This document shows positions 11,562-24,600 of a stretch of 64,000 bases of DNA, in pieces (within the stretch, counting starts at the first letter, position 1; each line of letters begins with the position of its first letter). The notes beneath the pieces are model-generated. The model searched no databases, had not been told where the DNA came from, and saw only the letters and a program-made list of their open reading frames with translations. A program made the position numbers and the translations under genes. The DNA is from Trileptium ribeirensis. Taxonomy: Eukaryota > Nematoda > Enoplea > Enoplida > Thoracostomopsidae. The stretch covers positions 60,737-124,736 of the forward strand of contig JASANE010017527.1 of the NCBI GenBank assembly GCA_030248225.1, read 5' to 3'.

Positions 11562-14500
11562 ATTGCTCGCTTTAATCGTACCAGAACGCTCTGAGCCTGC
11601 TATGCTGGCATGACAAAACCCAAAGACCATTGAAAATGAGGGCGGTCGATACACTCAGCGAACATGGCCGGTTTGCTACATAAATATTCCCGAACCTAAA
11701 TATCATTCTGTGGATAGACATAAAAACGAGTATATATGTACGTCATAGTAGAGCTCTGTTAGCGTAATATAGCATGTTATTTATCTTCTTACAAAAATTT
11801 CTATGATGAACTCATGGTTAGTAGAAGAGAATGAATATATATTAGACCGCGAGTATGATATCATGCGAGTTGATAATTTTCGCTCATTCGACTCATTTAC
11901 CATGGAAAAGCATTTTGAATACTGCCATTTCACAGCTACTACTATTAACTGTACGCCACTGTCAAGTCATATGAGAGAATTAGCATGTGCTTTGATAACC
12001 CAGAAGATTTTGCGTGTGAAAATGTTGAAGAAATTCTCAGGGCAAGCATTCGATACTTGAAATTTGGGAGTGAGTTTAGTGGAACCCTGGGGTATAGCAA
12101 CGCTGCAGTAGTAGGTAAGCGTAACGTGTTGTGGGTAGGTGCTTGGTCAACGGTTTCCACCTGTGGTTTTTTAGAATACAGTCATACTTTACATTCATTT
12201 ATACATTTTTCACCTTTTTGTGCTGTCTTATTGGTAAATCCATTGGTAACCCGATTTCTCGAAGCCTAGAGTACGGGTACTGATTTTAAACTTAATTGTA
12301 CGACGTCATGTCATTGTGATTTATTTTGTAGTGTGATTTGTGTACTCACATATACCTCTAGGAAGCTTGTTTTTTTATTTGAATAACTATATCTGGAGCC
12401 TAAAAGTATTCTGGGATATTTCTCGTTTAACAAAGGCGACTATTTTGGATCGCATTTGTTTTACAAACGGACCGGGGGGGCCGGATGAAAAATTTCCTCT
12501 CAACTGGACAATTGCAGGATCCTATGGCTAGGCCAGCATTGCGCCATATAGTTTTGTTGCCAGTTATTTAAACGGGACCAGTGATAACATAGCACTCAGT
12601 CAACGTTGGATTCCATAATTGTCATAATTGGTTGAATATTCATTGCTTGGCCATAAGGAATCTTTGGGTTTATAAAGATGCCTCGACACCGCCCAACAGG
12701 CTTCCCGAGGGCCGTGCTTGCTAGCAGTGTCGAGGTGGGACCACGAGCTTCCTCGCGATCTATAGGCAATTCGGATGACTTACCAACAAAGCATATATAC
12801 AACTAATATCAAGTCTATCGTGTTTATTAACCTAACCGTAGTAAATTTGATAATAACGTTTTCAACGGCACCAACCACGATGACTCGTTTTTATTTCGCC
12901 TTATGTGGTCGGATGAATCCGATATCATTCGCCGCAGGCCAGCTTCAACCGGCAGCGGCTTTAAGCGGTTGGATTTATAAAACTATATGATGGACAAGGA
13001 CTGTGCAATAAAGCGTAAAATAACGGCTATCATGTACAGTTTGAGAAAAGTGAAAACAATGTCACACCTGACAAAAAGGTATACACCGTTTACCCCAGTT
13101 GTGCTAACCGTATTTCTGTACTTGAAACGTAAATTGTAATTATTATTGATACATTGTATTTAGTTGTCACTACATTTCCAATGTATGAAGGTTTGCACCA
13201 AATTTTATTGTCACGGTAATATTTGTTTTTTGTTTAATGGTGTATCATGGTTTCTCTGCCTAGGCATCGAAACACATAGTTCTTTGGGGGGGGCGGTTTC
13301 CTTGACTTAACAACATATTTCAGGACTCCTAAGTGAGCAGTTAAGTAGAGTTGGCTTTTGCTGTCACGGCCAGTAAAATAACGTAGTTTCAGAGATAGCA
13401 ACCCTGCTCAAAAGAAAGTAGAACTTGTGCTAGTATACATATATGAAGACCGAAGCGTACATATATAAACCAAGATAGGAGGGACACGTCGCAGCACTCT
13501 AATGTTAACCCTTCTTAGATGACACTGGCGGTTTCGGATTTAGTCGTTTCAGCGGTGGTAAGAACACATTGACGACCCATAGCTTAAACTCAGAAATCCG
13601 AGATATTAAAAAAACTTTGTCTCCATGTGGTTTGATTCGCCAGAAACGAGGGGCGGGACAATGCCTATAAAGCACCCGTGACATATAATAGTGCAAGTTA
13701 ATATTATAGTGCGGGGAAGTGTCATACTCTTACCTTATACACTCTTAGTACAGAGAAGTGTCGCTGCGAAATTTCATATAAATATATAGGCCATTATATG
13801 TAATCGGAGAGTCTAATCTCAAGCATTTATTCACGTAGTTGCTTCTATTGCGAGAGATATAACGTAAATTAAATTATAAGTATGATTTATTAACCTGATA
13901 TCACCCGACCGTGCTCGTATGAAGAGCTGTCGTTCTATCAATGAGCGTTCTTCAGGTCTCCACGAATGGCCATATCAGGTATTTTCAGGGCATACTACAA
14001 ATGATCATAGGAAGAATAATGGATAGAACAAGGAACGGCTATAACAGTACTCAATATTGCTACTTATATTTCGACTATTCTTATGAAAATGTTAAGTAAA
14101 ATGAAGTGCCTCCTGCGGAAATACGCATTTTCAATGCTTTAGTTTTGTTGCTTTAGAAATTCAGATTTTTGTTGCAAATATGCAACGATGAAAAATGTTT
14201 TAAATGCTTGGAAAACTAAAAAAATACAATTATAACCCTCTAGTTTCCATGCGGTTGGTACGGTTTTCTACCCAGGATGTAGCTGGGAGTCCCCAGCTGA
14301 AGAACTGATGTTCCCAAGTAAAAATGTGTTCCTGTGGAGATGCCAGATGTTTTCCAACATTTCCCATTTGTGCGGCTTTTTACTCTTTGGTTATGGATGT
14401 TACCTCTGATGTAATGCCATATTTTGTTTGTATATATGTACTAAATTTATTTCATTCGATGATAACGTTGTGAAATGGTCTCGTTATGGCCTATTGATGG

Positions 14501-15179
14501 CTAAATAAATTTACTATTGCTCGAGTGGTGTGATTGGTTTTTGAGAGCGAATGAGAGTGATAAGATATGTGATCGTGAGTTTCATACTTGGTTGTTGTGT
14601 AGGGAATGCAGCTATGTTTTAAACTGGAGTTCACCTAAGGAAATATTCGAGATGGGGCAACATTTATATTATCTGTACTGGTTGTAGACTTCAAAAACGA
14701 TTCTGAACTTTAAACATGCTTTGAAGAATAACACGCCAAATTTAGTTATCCAGGTTGACTGCTGTTCTTTATTTTAGACTTTTAAGGTTTTGCTCTCCTC
14801 GCCTATTTTTCGGACATTGGGCACAATACCACAAATTTAATGATTTATGCTTTAGTCATTCGGCAGGAACTTTATTCGTTCCCATTGGCCAACTACTATA
14901 CATTGAACTGAACTACATTGCTGCCTAACTGGGCTTCTTACTTGTGCTTGCTAACTGAGCTCACCTCATGTGCCGGCTTGTATTAGAGGAGTTCTCGTTT
15001 GAGTTACAGCGTAAAAGGATGATAGTTTGTTGTTTAGCTCACGCGAAACTCTGTTTCTTTGTCATTTCGTGCAGTTATCGTGGGTAATTAGGCGTTAAGT
15101 GGCCTGTATATATATATTAGAGGCTGAAGTTTGATGTACAATATGCCGTTCTTGATACGCTAAGCTTTAGTTCTAAAGG
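11562..15179. other. Intergenic, no supported gene
   Basis: A possible orphan exon (11984-12114) is described among the findings, but no family match supports it. A repeat fragment lies at 14215-14350. The rest shows nothing I can name. Confidence 0.4.
14215..14350. repeat. Fragment of the repeat that also flanks the 114-bp array
   Basis: AATACAATTATAACCC, GGTACGGTTTTCTACCCAGG, AGCTGGGAGTCCCCAGCT and TTCCTGTGGAGATGCCAG occur here. Close relatives (AGCTGGGAGCCCCAGCTC, TCCTGTGGAAAGGCCAG) sit at 24.53-24.60 and 25.53-25.61 kb, so both belong to one dispersed family. Confidence 0.55.
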
Positions 15180-15379
15180 AGTCATATTTTCGCATTGGCA
15201 TACTATGCAAAGGTCTCCCTCGGTGACGTTATTAAGGGAGTCTTGTCAGAGGAATTGTGCAGTGAGATGCGGAAAAGTATGGTAGGGTTGTTGTGTAACA
15301 AAGTAAGTGTGATTGTGGTATTCCAAGGCGGTGACCTTGTTTATGCGCGATTTATAATCGTACTCCGATGCTTTGAAAC

Positions 15380-16060
15380 GAGTATCGCTATTGGGAACTA
15401 TAAATGCTAGAGAAATGGGTTTTAAGAATAATATAGACGCACTGTATGGCTCAATAAAATATTTAGATTTAGCCATACAAGAAACTCATCTTAGAAACAA
15501 CGTTGTGGCAGAGCCTTTTCAGATACCCTTGGACATTTTTCAAAGCTTTGGAACAAACGACAGTTTTGCGGGTATAGCCTTCTTGGTGAATAACCCAAGC
15601 ACTTATCATTGTAGTCTCAGAAAGAGAAATCGTCCCAGGGAGGAGGGCATTACGTATGGGCGTGGTGTACGGAGGTCTCACAAATTTTTATTCTAAACTT
15701 TTATACGCCTGCCAATAGTACTTTTTGTGTCATTGTTCTAGATTGCTTTCGAAGAGATTTTGATATTCTAACAGATAATGGGGTATTCCTTACGGACGAA
15801 TTTAGTAATATCAAAAATATTGCATTGGACAAAAGTTATGTATCTATAGAATGTGGAGTTGAATCCTTTCAAAATCTAATGGTGTTTTTGAACTTTTCTT
15901 ACATTTACAGACCAAGTTTCGTAACATGGTGGTTAGTCGGGAATAGATGGTATCTACGGGTCAGAAAATATATGCGGTTGTTCTAAGAATTTATCAAGCC
16001 ATTAGTGCATGCAGCGATCATAAGTTTTTCATTACTAGGTTAACAGAGAAACATCTCTGT
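15380..16060 (+). pseudogene. LINE endonuclease domain remnant
   Basis: In L1-like elements this domain nicks target DNA to prime reverse transcription. The frame to 15696 contains AIQETHLR (the Q-E-T-H metal-binding motif of the exonuclease/endonuclease/phosphatase fold) and FGTNDSFAGIAFLVN, which matches the GTS-x-x-GVAIL stretch after it. The similarity then shifts frame: ILNFYTPANSTF near 15690-15725 matches the conserved N-x-Y-(A/T)-P motif. So there is at least one frameshift around 15650-15690 plus later stops. The catalytic D-x-N and S-D-H motifs could not be found, consistent with decay. Confidence 0.65.
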
Positions 16061-16531
16061 AAAGAGAGATAAAGGTTTCTGAAAATTAATACGCTACTGC
16101 TGTCTTATGAACGAGTCTGACAGTTCCCTGTCAGAGGATTGTTTCCAATATGGAAAATGCAGCGGACAAAAATTTGTTTGATGAGCGGGACACAGCCAAA
16201 CGGCTGTTTCAAGATGTCTCTAAAGTAGAAGCTAGAAAACTGCGACAACAACGGATTAACGTAGAGCATACAATTAGTTGAGTGGAATACGGGTTAAGAG
16301 GAAGCTCCCGTCATGTTTATTTAAAAAGAAGTCTAAGGATGTTAAACCTTCTTTTAGATACTCTCAGTCGCTTTTAAGTTAATAGTTGCATGAATGCAAC
16401 GCATTGCAGAGATACGATATTACTACATGAACAACAGCCCGTTCTGTAAAAAATAGTACGGATTCACGTCTGTTTTACATTTTAAAAAACTCGCAAAATT
16501 AAACAGCAAATATTGGGGAAATTTGTACACG

Positions 16532-17298
16532 CGTACAATCAGCAGTTGTACTCACCCCGGAATTCTGATCCAGATATGGTGATAATGATCCTCGTCACTG
16601 CGATTGCAAATATTCCCCAGCTAACTCAATACGAGCGACAGTTACTCGACGGACCAATCACGGTAGGAGAAATATGATCCGTCATTAGAGGTATGCCGGG
16701 CCGAGAACAAAAGCCTCCGGTATTGTCGTACAATCAGCAGTTGTACTCACCCCGGAATTCTGATCCAGATAGGGTGATAATGATCCTCGTCACTGCGGTT
16801 GCAAATATTCCCCAGCTAACTCAATACGAGCGACAGTTACTGGACGGACCAATCACGGTATGAGAAATATGATCCGTCATTAGAGGTATGGCTGGGAACA
16901 AGCCTCCGGGACTATCGTACAATCAGCAGTTGTACTCACCCCGGAATTCTGATCCAGATAGGGTGATAATGATCCTCGTCGGTTGCGAATATTCTCCAGC
17001 TAACTCAATACGAGCTACAGTTACTCGACGGACCAATCACGGTAGGAGAAATATGATCCGTCATTAGAGGTATGCCGGGCCGAGAACAAAAGCCTCCGGT
17101 ATTGTCGTACCATCAGCAGTTGTACTCGCCCCGGAATTCTGATCCAGATGTGATGACAATGATCCTCGTCACTGCGGTTGCAAATATTCTCCAGCTAAAC
17201 TGAATACGAGCTGCAGTTACTCGACGGACCAATAACGGTAGGAGAAATATGATCCGTCATTAGAGGTATGCCGGGCTGGGAACAAGCCTCCGGGGCTG
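16532..17298. repeat. Tandem array, four copies of a 189-195 bp unit
   Basis: Copies begin with CGTAC(A/C)ATCAGCAGTTGTAC at 16532, 16727, 16916 and 17106. The start of each unit is a perfect hairpin (GTACAA, 7-base loop, TTGTAC); copy 4 has one change. Units differ by small deletions, for example around 16980 and in the GCCGGGCCGAGAAC segment. Confidence 0.93.
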
Positions 17299-17335
17299 GA
17301 CGGCACACCAATACTTTTACAGCTCTTTTCTGAAC

Positions 17336-17879
17336 TTGTGTAATAAAAATTTTTTACGTATGTATAACGTGCCATTGGCCAATAATGCATTGCCTCGCAG
17401 TTATTATGCCGGTGTCACAAGTTTTATTTATAAAAAACTAGAATACTTCAAGAACAGGCGCCCTATAATTTTACCTGACGGGAATTATAAGATTTATGCT
17501 AAAGCTCTTTCCTGTATATTAGAGAATGTTATGGGGTTTATTATACATTCGGCTCAATGCACCAGGACATCTGGAAGGAATATACCGGATGCTGTTTTAA
17601 ATATTTATGACATTGTAAATTTTGTAAAATTGAGAGAATTGAAAAACGAGGTTTTCATGAGTCTTTATCATTTGACCTTTCCTCTTTCGGGTTCTTAGCT
17701 CTTTTGGTTTTGGACGCTTTTTCACTACAAGAATCAAACCATTTTATGATATGTTTTATTGCAAGTCTTGTGTTATGGTTAATGGTTTCTTATTTGACTG
17801 TTTCTCCGTTATGATAGGGGTGTGGAAAGGTTATCCGCTATCGCCTGCATTGTATGTAAGTGCTACTGAACGTATTTAA
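17336..17879 (+). pseudogene. LINE reverse transcriptase remnant
   Basis: The first frame (17336-17698) reads FKNRRPIILPDGNYKIYAKAL followed by NVMGFIIHSAQCTRTSGRNI. This lines up with the 'NWRPI-LLN-DYKI-AK-LA' and 'QTGF--GR-I-DN' blocks of L1-like reverse transcriptases. After a frame change the similarity continues as CVMVNGFLFDCFSV and GVWKGYPLSPALYV, matching 'VNG-LT--F-V-RGVRQGCPLSPLLYV' with Lys in place of the usual Gln. It stops at TAA 17877, before the catalytic YADD box, so it is non-functional. Confidence 0.85.
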
Positions 17880-18459
17880 ATTCATATTGGTATGGCTCAA
17901 CAGATAAGAAAGACCAAGGTATTGAAGCGGCTAACAATTATTGTGTTTTAGAAGCAAGATAGAACACATGAAAAGAAATATCCCACCTTACGAAATATCG
18001 TACTATGACAACGTCCGTTTCTTAAATACGTATATAAAGCGTAACGAACGTGAACAATAGCGTGTTAGGGAAAGATTTTTATGCATGAAAATTCTAAAAT
18101 CGTTCGGAAACTAATTGCTCGCTGCGAAAGCATTTCTTTATTTTCCAGAAATTCTTGTCTAACTTCATAATGTATAAAATACGGTATAATCGGGCCCATC
18201 AGATTCCTGTCTCGTTCAATGTACTGAATATACCGCTACACTATAATATTTGTCATGGCTTTTAACGTTCGAAGGACACTTTTAACATTTTATATGTACA
18301 GTTCTAGGTATTGTTAATATTGGTAACATGGCTGAAATTGCGTAATTCATTCTTATCTCTTTTATATTAAAATGAGAATTAAATCTTGTCGTCGACGAAG
18401 CGAGCTCTTAGCAGCCACGAAACGAGTAATGAGGTCATGAAAAAATAAGCTGAGAGATT
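17880..18459. other. Upstream region of the GH27 gene
   Basis: The gap between the dead LINE and the hydrolase start should hold its promoter and 5' UTR. No TATA box or other core element could be assigned with confidence. Confidence 0.4.
18429..18448 (+). promoter_or_regulatory. Two tiny upstream ORFs before the GH27 start codon
   Basis: ATG-AGG-TCA-TGA (18429-18440) and an overlapping ATG with two Lys codons and TAA (18437-18448) sit 12-31 bases ahead of the ATG at 18460. If the transcript starts upstream, they could lower initiation at the main start. This is an inference from position only. Confidence 0.4.
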
Positions 18460-18641
18460 ATGCCGCATTTCGAGCGTAGTACCCTGACCGTTGCGGTTAT
18501 TTACCTGCTACTGCTGCGGATGTGGACCGTTATTGAAGCGCTCGACAACGGAGCTGCTCTAACGCCACCAATGGGATGGCTGTCTTGGACGCGGTTCATG
18601 TGTGAAGTTGATTGTAAAAATACACCGAACGATTGCATACG
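18460..18641 (+). CDS. NAGA: GH27 exon 1: signal peptide and barrel start
   Basis: ATG at 18460 opens a basic-then-hydrophobic leader, followed by LDNGAALTPPMGWLSW and the Cys-rich RFMCEVDCKNTPNDC block typical of the family. The open frame continues past the donor gttagt at 18642, but homology stops exactly there, so the extension is intronic. Confidence 0.93.
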
Positions 18642-21600
18642 GTTAGTGTTGTTCATATTTTACGCTTACACGGCGAATTGTGATAAAAACGTTTCGCCTA
18701 ATCATTTAACGCCCGAAATATGTAGTTTATGTATCGTGCAATGTGCTATAACCGCAAGTCGGCACCATTGATCGAACTCCAATTCCATAGCTGCGAACTG
18801 CGTACACAAATCACTGACCTATGTGTGTAAGAGCCTCTGCTCGGCTCCTTAACGAACTTCACAGTGCGAGTGAATAACAAAGCCAACTTTCCGCTAAACA
18901 CGTTAATTTGACAATGTATACCGGTGGTCTCACTGAGGCCAGCGGGTATTAAGTGCTACATGTTAGCGTAATGTATAACATGTAAATATATTGCAAGAAT
19001 ACTTATATATATTTTGTTGTGCTATTAAACTGTTTGGCTTCTAAGTTTGTTAAATTACTGAGCAATCGATATATTTTTAGTATTCAACTTAATATCTCCG
19101 TGTTATATTTTATAGTGAAATTGAATATATATTATGATATTTTAGTGGCATTGGATATTTTAATATTTAATACTGGGCTCTCTATTCGCTGAAAATTTTG
19201 CCAAGGGGCCTCTGGTTCCAAAAGTGGGGCCGCCCGATTTTGCCAGGGGGCATTTTTCCAAAAGAAAAGGTTTAATTTTAAAATCGTGTCAGAAACACTG
19301 CCGAAATGGTTTTGATGGAGAGAAAAAGCGATTTTGAAGCAAATTTTGACAAAATTTGCGCTTTTTGTGGCTTCAGAACGGAATTTTAGTACAAATTTGG
19401 ATCAAATTTTATGTACTTTGGACCGATTGGAAACAAAAATTTTTTGAAGAGGCGGTGAACCGGGGGGAGCCCAAAATTTTGCCAGGGGGCATGAACCGGG
19501 GGCACCTGTTCTGAACCAGGAGGAACCGAAAAAGCCAGGGGGCCCCCACCCCTTCCACCAATTTGGATACCACAGTAATATTTGTACTGGCCAAGAATTA
19601 TTATAAAAATATAGTATGACAGTATCAATATAACCATCTTTATATTCAGCTATTATATTGTCACATTTATGCCTCACTGCGAAAGGATGTCTGGTTTACA
19701 GCTCACCAAGTTTCTGTAGTAAATATTGGCTAACCGGCGCCTGCAGGACTATCGACTGCTGTCTGCCCAGGGTTTATTGATGGGGTAATCATGAATACGT
19801 CATGGGCTGGGAAATATCTAGCTTTGACCGAATCCAACGTTACAAATTTTGTTATTCCTGTGTTAGAGAAGCAGCATTTTTGTCTTTTTACAACAATTTT
19901 ATCATATTCTCATTCCCTGTGTATATATAAATCAATGCTTCACATATCACGTTCAAAACTTATATGAAGTTCGCTAAAATTTTGGCGGTCTAGTTAAGTT
20001 GACCTGCAAGATACAGCCACGCTGAAATATAGTAAGCGCAGACGCAGAAAGGCGCGGGTGGACGCAATCTCACTTGGATGCGGTTGGACGCAATCTTGTT
20101 TGGGCGCGTACGGACACAATTTCGTTCGGATGCTTGCGGACGCAATCTCTTTTGGACGCGAACGGAGGCAATCTCATTTGGACGCGAACGGACGTAATCT
20201 CATTTGTACACGAAAGGACGCAATCTCATTTGGACACGAACTAACTCAATGTCCTTTGGACGTGGACGTACCCAATTTCATCCGCCTTGTGCGCACTTAC
20301 ACAGTTTTGTCAGTAACTATAGCTAATACTGGTTGGTTTGAAATTTTTGATTGTACAACGCCACTGCACTAATATACTAGTATCTCGCAAGCGGCGTAAA
20401 ACGGAGAGAGCCTGGTTTCATCGAGTGGTCATTTTGTGTAATCACTTGTAACAGGCTGTGTGTTTGATGTATATACTACACTAAAAACCTCCGTAACCCT
20501 GAACCCTTTGACGACACTAACACATCGCCGATGATACCTATCGAAAGCAGCTGAAAACGCACGGAGTATTCGTTCTTGTTTCTAGATATCCAAACCATCC
20601 TATCCAGTGTACCGCAAAAACTATACATGGAACATTCTTGATACCCCACATTTTAGAAATCGAGCTCGGCGACCGTAAAATCTTTGAAACTTCATGAAAA
20701 AGTATAATGTAGTCAAGTTGGACTCTAGATAGTAAACCATCGCATTCAGCGTTCTTGATGCGTAATAGACACTCGTTGTGATGTAAAAACACGCAATAAC
20801 TAGCCGAAATTTGAAAAATCAATATATCTGACAAAGGGTCGACTAACCGTATTCAGGCTCACAGTGACACAGAGAGTGATCACGCAAAAGTGATTGTTAC
20901 CAAAGTTGTAGATCTCGATGAGTTGATTATATGTGTTCAGTTTTTCGATGCGAAGGCTGGTTTGTGAAATATGGGCGGCGAGCGACTCAAATTTGGCGAC
21001 AAAGAACCCTTAAAACATGTTCCAGTGCCATTTTGACCCCGAAGAAGGGGAACGGAGTTGTTTACGTTCAAATAAAGGGCACATGCTCATCACTTTTTGG
21101 CTATCGAATAAAAAAACTACCGAAATTCATCCATCCGAAGATGAAGATGTGTGACAGAAACGGACAAAACAAATTTTCTTGAACTTTCCCCTAGCGCCCT
21201 TAGTGAAAATTCCGCTCACTTTGCTCGCTCCGTTTCAAAAATGTAAAAATAATATTATAATATAGATTATCGAAGTAGGCGTAATGATACAGAGTGAATT
21301 ATTATGTGCTGCTACATCAGACTAAAATACTGGACATGTCTATTTTGACGAAAAATTTCATGTATAAAATTCAATGATTTTTACGAAGAAACCTGAAATT
21401 ATTGTATTCGTTGCTCACAGCCTTATATTTAAAAATAATGCAACATGGAATAGCGGAATGAGTCTACAATAATTATTGTCAGTGTCTGTTTCTTTTTTGA
21501 GGGAAGAGCTATTTTTGGAAATGGCTGACATCCTAGTCGCGGAAGGCTATGCTGACGCAGGCTACAATCGAATCAACGTTGACGACTGTTGGACTACTCG

Positions 21601-24600
21601 CCAGCGTCACAAGAACGGCTCGCTGATGGCAGATCCGGATCGATTTAGCCATGGCATTGGGTGGTTGGCTGGTAAGGTAAGCAAGACGTCACGTTTAACA
21701 TAATGTATTTTTGATTTATGTGGCTGGTGTTTAATCAACCAGCAGTAGCCCAAATTGGTGTGGTGTTCCATAGCTAAACTTTATCGGTAGTCAGTCTGTT
21801 ATAAATCCAACAGTATTCTCCGAGTTTGTTGTGAAGCGCTTTAGTCAAAAGCTGCTGGTTAAATTCATTTGACATAATCAGCCACTCTTTTATTTGGGAT
21901 GCAATAACTTTTGCATAATATGACCATATCCACATTTGGTTGGGGCGTTTCCACTGCCCGCAAAATGCGTTGTTTTCTTGTCTAGTTATTTAATCATGGA
22001 CGCAAACACCATGTGTGCCACCCACCCTCTGGGGTTACATATATATGTTCATATAGAAATATGTATGCATCCCCAGAATACTATATTTGTCAATCATGTA
22101 TTATAAATATAGAAATATGTCTGTGGGAAAAAACCGTGTAAGTCAACCACCAAAAAACTACCAAGCTGGTCAACCATTTTATATAATATGAACTCTTGGT
22201 AACCACAGCGCATATAATCTTACAATGGCTGTAAGATTTCGCTCCGTCTCCTCTCCAGATTTATTTTGATTGTACTGAGTGCTGTCCCCTTCAGATTTTT
22301 TCACGTTTGCGCTCTTTCTAGCACGTAGTAATAATGCTATCACAATCTTTCCAACTCGATGTTTTGCTATAAATAATACCAAAAGTGGATGATATTTTCC
22401 TGAAGAGTATGGCACTCTTCAGCTTAAGCATGTACAGTCTAAAACTATGTCGCGGTGCGTTTAGCGCTGTCCACCCTGTATTTTCATGGGAGACAGTATC
22501 ATTTTTCCCCTGCATTTCTTGGGGAGAGGGATAAGTTCAATCCCCACCCTATCCCGTGTCTCGAACTACAGGGGTCAAATTGTCCCCTAGAACTACAAGG
22601 GGGAACAAACCCCCCCCCGAAATCGAAGAGGCACAAAATTTCCCCTCTCGAAATACAGGTACGAAATTTACCCCCATGAAATGCAGAGGGAATATGAACT
22701 GTACCCTCATGAAATACAGGGGCGGACAGCTTGAAACGCATCGCAACATCTCTATAAACTTGACACGCATAAGCTGAAGAGTGTCATATTCTTCAGCAAA
22801 ATATGATCGACTCTTGATAATGCTTATTATTGTACCGGGGTAGGGTATCGGAGGCACATTAATGTGTCAGAAATAAGATTAATACCTTATCAAAATGTAG
22901 CTTAGGTTGTGCACTTTTCAGTTCACAAAATGCAAGTTGGGGTGTTATTTTGATCTTAATAGCAAGTTGTGGCCTCGCCTTTAAAATTCATCACACTACC
23001 AAAAATTTAGTAGCAATAAATTATTACAAAAGTTGTATATAAAGACAAGATGTTAATAACTCATTGTTTTTATGAAAATAGTTGTTAATATTAGCAAGAG
23101 TTCTTTTTGAAACGCAAGTCTTTCTTCTATAATGGAATTCAGCTTGTTAGAGTTACTCGCTTTGTCATAACGACGTCGCCTGACTCGGAGTTTCTTTTTT
23201 TTATATTCAGCCTAAAATAGAGCAACAGTAAAAATAATCCCTTTTCGCTACTGGAATTTAATTACGATACGCCGGTCTTACACTGGACTTTCGCTTAAAA
23301 ATCGTTCTGGCTAAATTTGGAAACAAATATTGTGCATATATCACATCAGTGTTATGTTTGTTTTAGATTCACAGCAGAGGTCTGAAATTTGGAATCTATT
23401 CCAACTTCGGTATCAAATCGTGTATGGGTTATTCGGGTACGACGTTGAACGATATCGATATCGATGCCAAAACATTTGTGGAGTGGAAAGTCGACATGTT
23501 TAAATTTGACGCGTGTTTCAACAAGCCAGAAGATTTAGGTCCAGGTAAGAGATTATTTTGAACTAAAGAAACAAACCAGATTAGTTACCATTACCGTCAA
23601 GAAAATTATTAGTTACAGTATTCGCCAGAAATGACAGTCGCGTTTGAGTCGAACAGTGAAGACTGAGCCTTGAATAGAAATGGAACAAAACTTACTTATC
23701 CGCAAACGACATTTGAGAACATTTCGAACAGCTGTCGAGCATGTCTAACAAAAACACGATAAAAAATTTTCGTACAAAATTCAAACATCTTTCCAATAAA
23801 ATTTCATCTTTTTCAGAAAAATTTCGAGCGAACGTCGAATGAACAGCGCTCATTTCTGACAAGTACTGTACGACATAGAATTTCAAATTTTCAAAGTAGA
23901 AGTACCGTGAGCTCGTCTTTTGATATGTTTTAGTTTAGGTAAGCAACTCGCCCTATCATTAGGCATTTCAATGTAATATCCATATATGGCGAAAACATGT
24001 AAATTTCGCAGTTACGTTAACTATAATGTGAAACGAGGATCCACAATGGATCGTTCATAGTGTTTGTAATAATTTGCGTCCTGTCCTAGGTTATTATAAA
24101 ACGGCTACGCTAAACGTCAAATAGAGAGTATTTCAGATCTATAATAAACAGAGCTTGTTACAAGTTGTATTTATTACTTATTACTGCCGTTGCAGTGCTG
24201 TCGCTACTGGCCCCTGCACACAAGGGGAGTGGGGTAGGATTTTCGAGTTCTCCCAGGATTTCGACGGCTCCCCCAGCCACAGGCAAATTTTCGCTTCACA
24301 CTTTGCAACTCCCTCCCTGGTTTTTGAGGTGACACAAAAATGATCTTCCTAACAAAAAATGATTATAACAAAAAACAAACTCAGTACTATATACACCTTA
24401 TATTTGTACTGTTTATCACAAATTCCTAAGTTAAATGAAGTGCGGTCTGCATTTTCAGCATTCAAGTAACAAATATGCTGCAAAAACAATGATATATAGG
24501 TTACAAATACATGAAAAACATGAAAAAATGCAATTATAAACCCCCAGTGGACCTGGGGGTACAGTTTTCCCAAGGTAACCTGGGAGAATTTCTCCCATGT

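Larger units (their letters stand above)
15180..17879 (+). mobile_element. Decayed non-LTR retrotransposon (L1/Tx1-like LINE)
   Basis: A + strand element in which an AP-type endonuclease (about 15.38-16.06 kb) is followed by a reverse transcriptase fragment (17.34-17.88 kb), in the ORF2 order of L1-like LINEs. Frameshifts and stops break both domains, and the 3' half of the RT with the YADD motif is missing, so it is dead. A tandem array at 16.53-17.30 kb lies between the domains. No poly(A) tail or target duplication was found, so the element ends are approximate. Confidence 0.75.
18642..21501. other. GH27 intron 1
   Basis: 2860 bp, GT-AG. It carries a G-rich repeat copy (19190-19560), a 26-bp tandem array (20048-20285) and a copy of a dispersed repeat (20820-21240) also present in intron 8. 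Confidence 0.85.

Noticed and set aside
12596..12802. GC-richer open stretch on both strands
   Set aside because: Protein-like on either strand but no family match; the only good donor-like site does not bound the open frame sensibly.
18642..18771. Extension of GH27 exon 1 frame past 18641
   Set aside because: Homology stops at the gttagt donor and resumes in frame at 21502, so the extension is intron.
20058..20372. 104-codon open frame in GH27 intron 1
   Set aside because: It reads through the 26-bp tandem array and has no other support.
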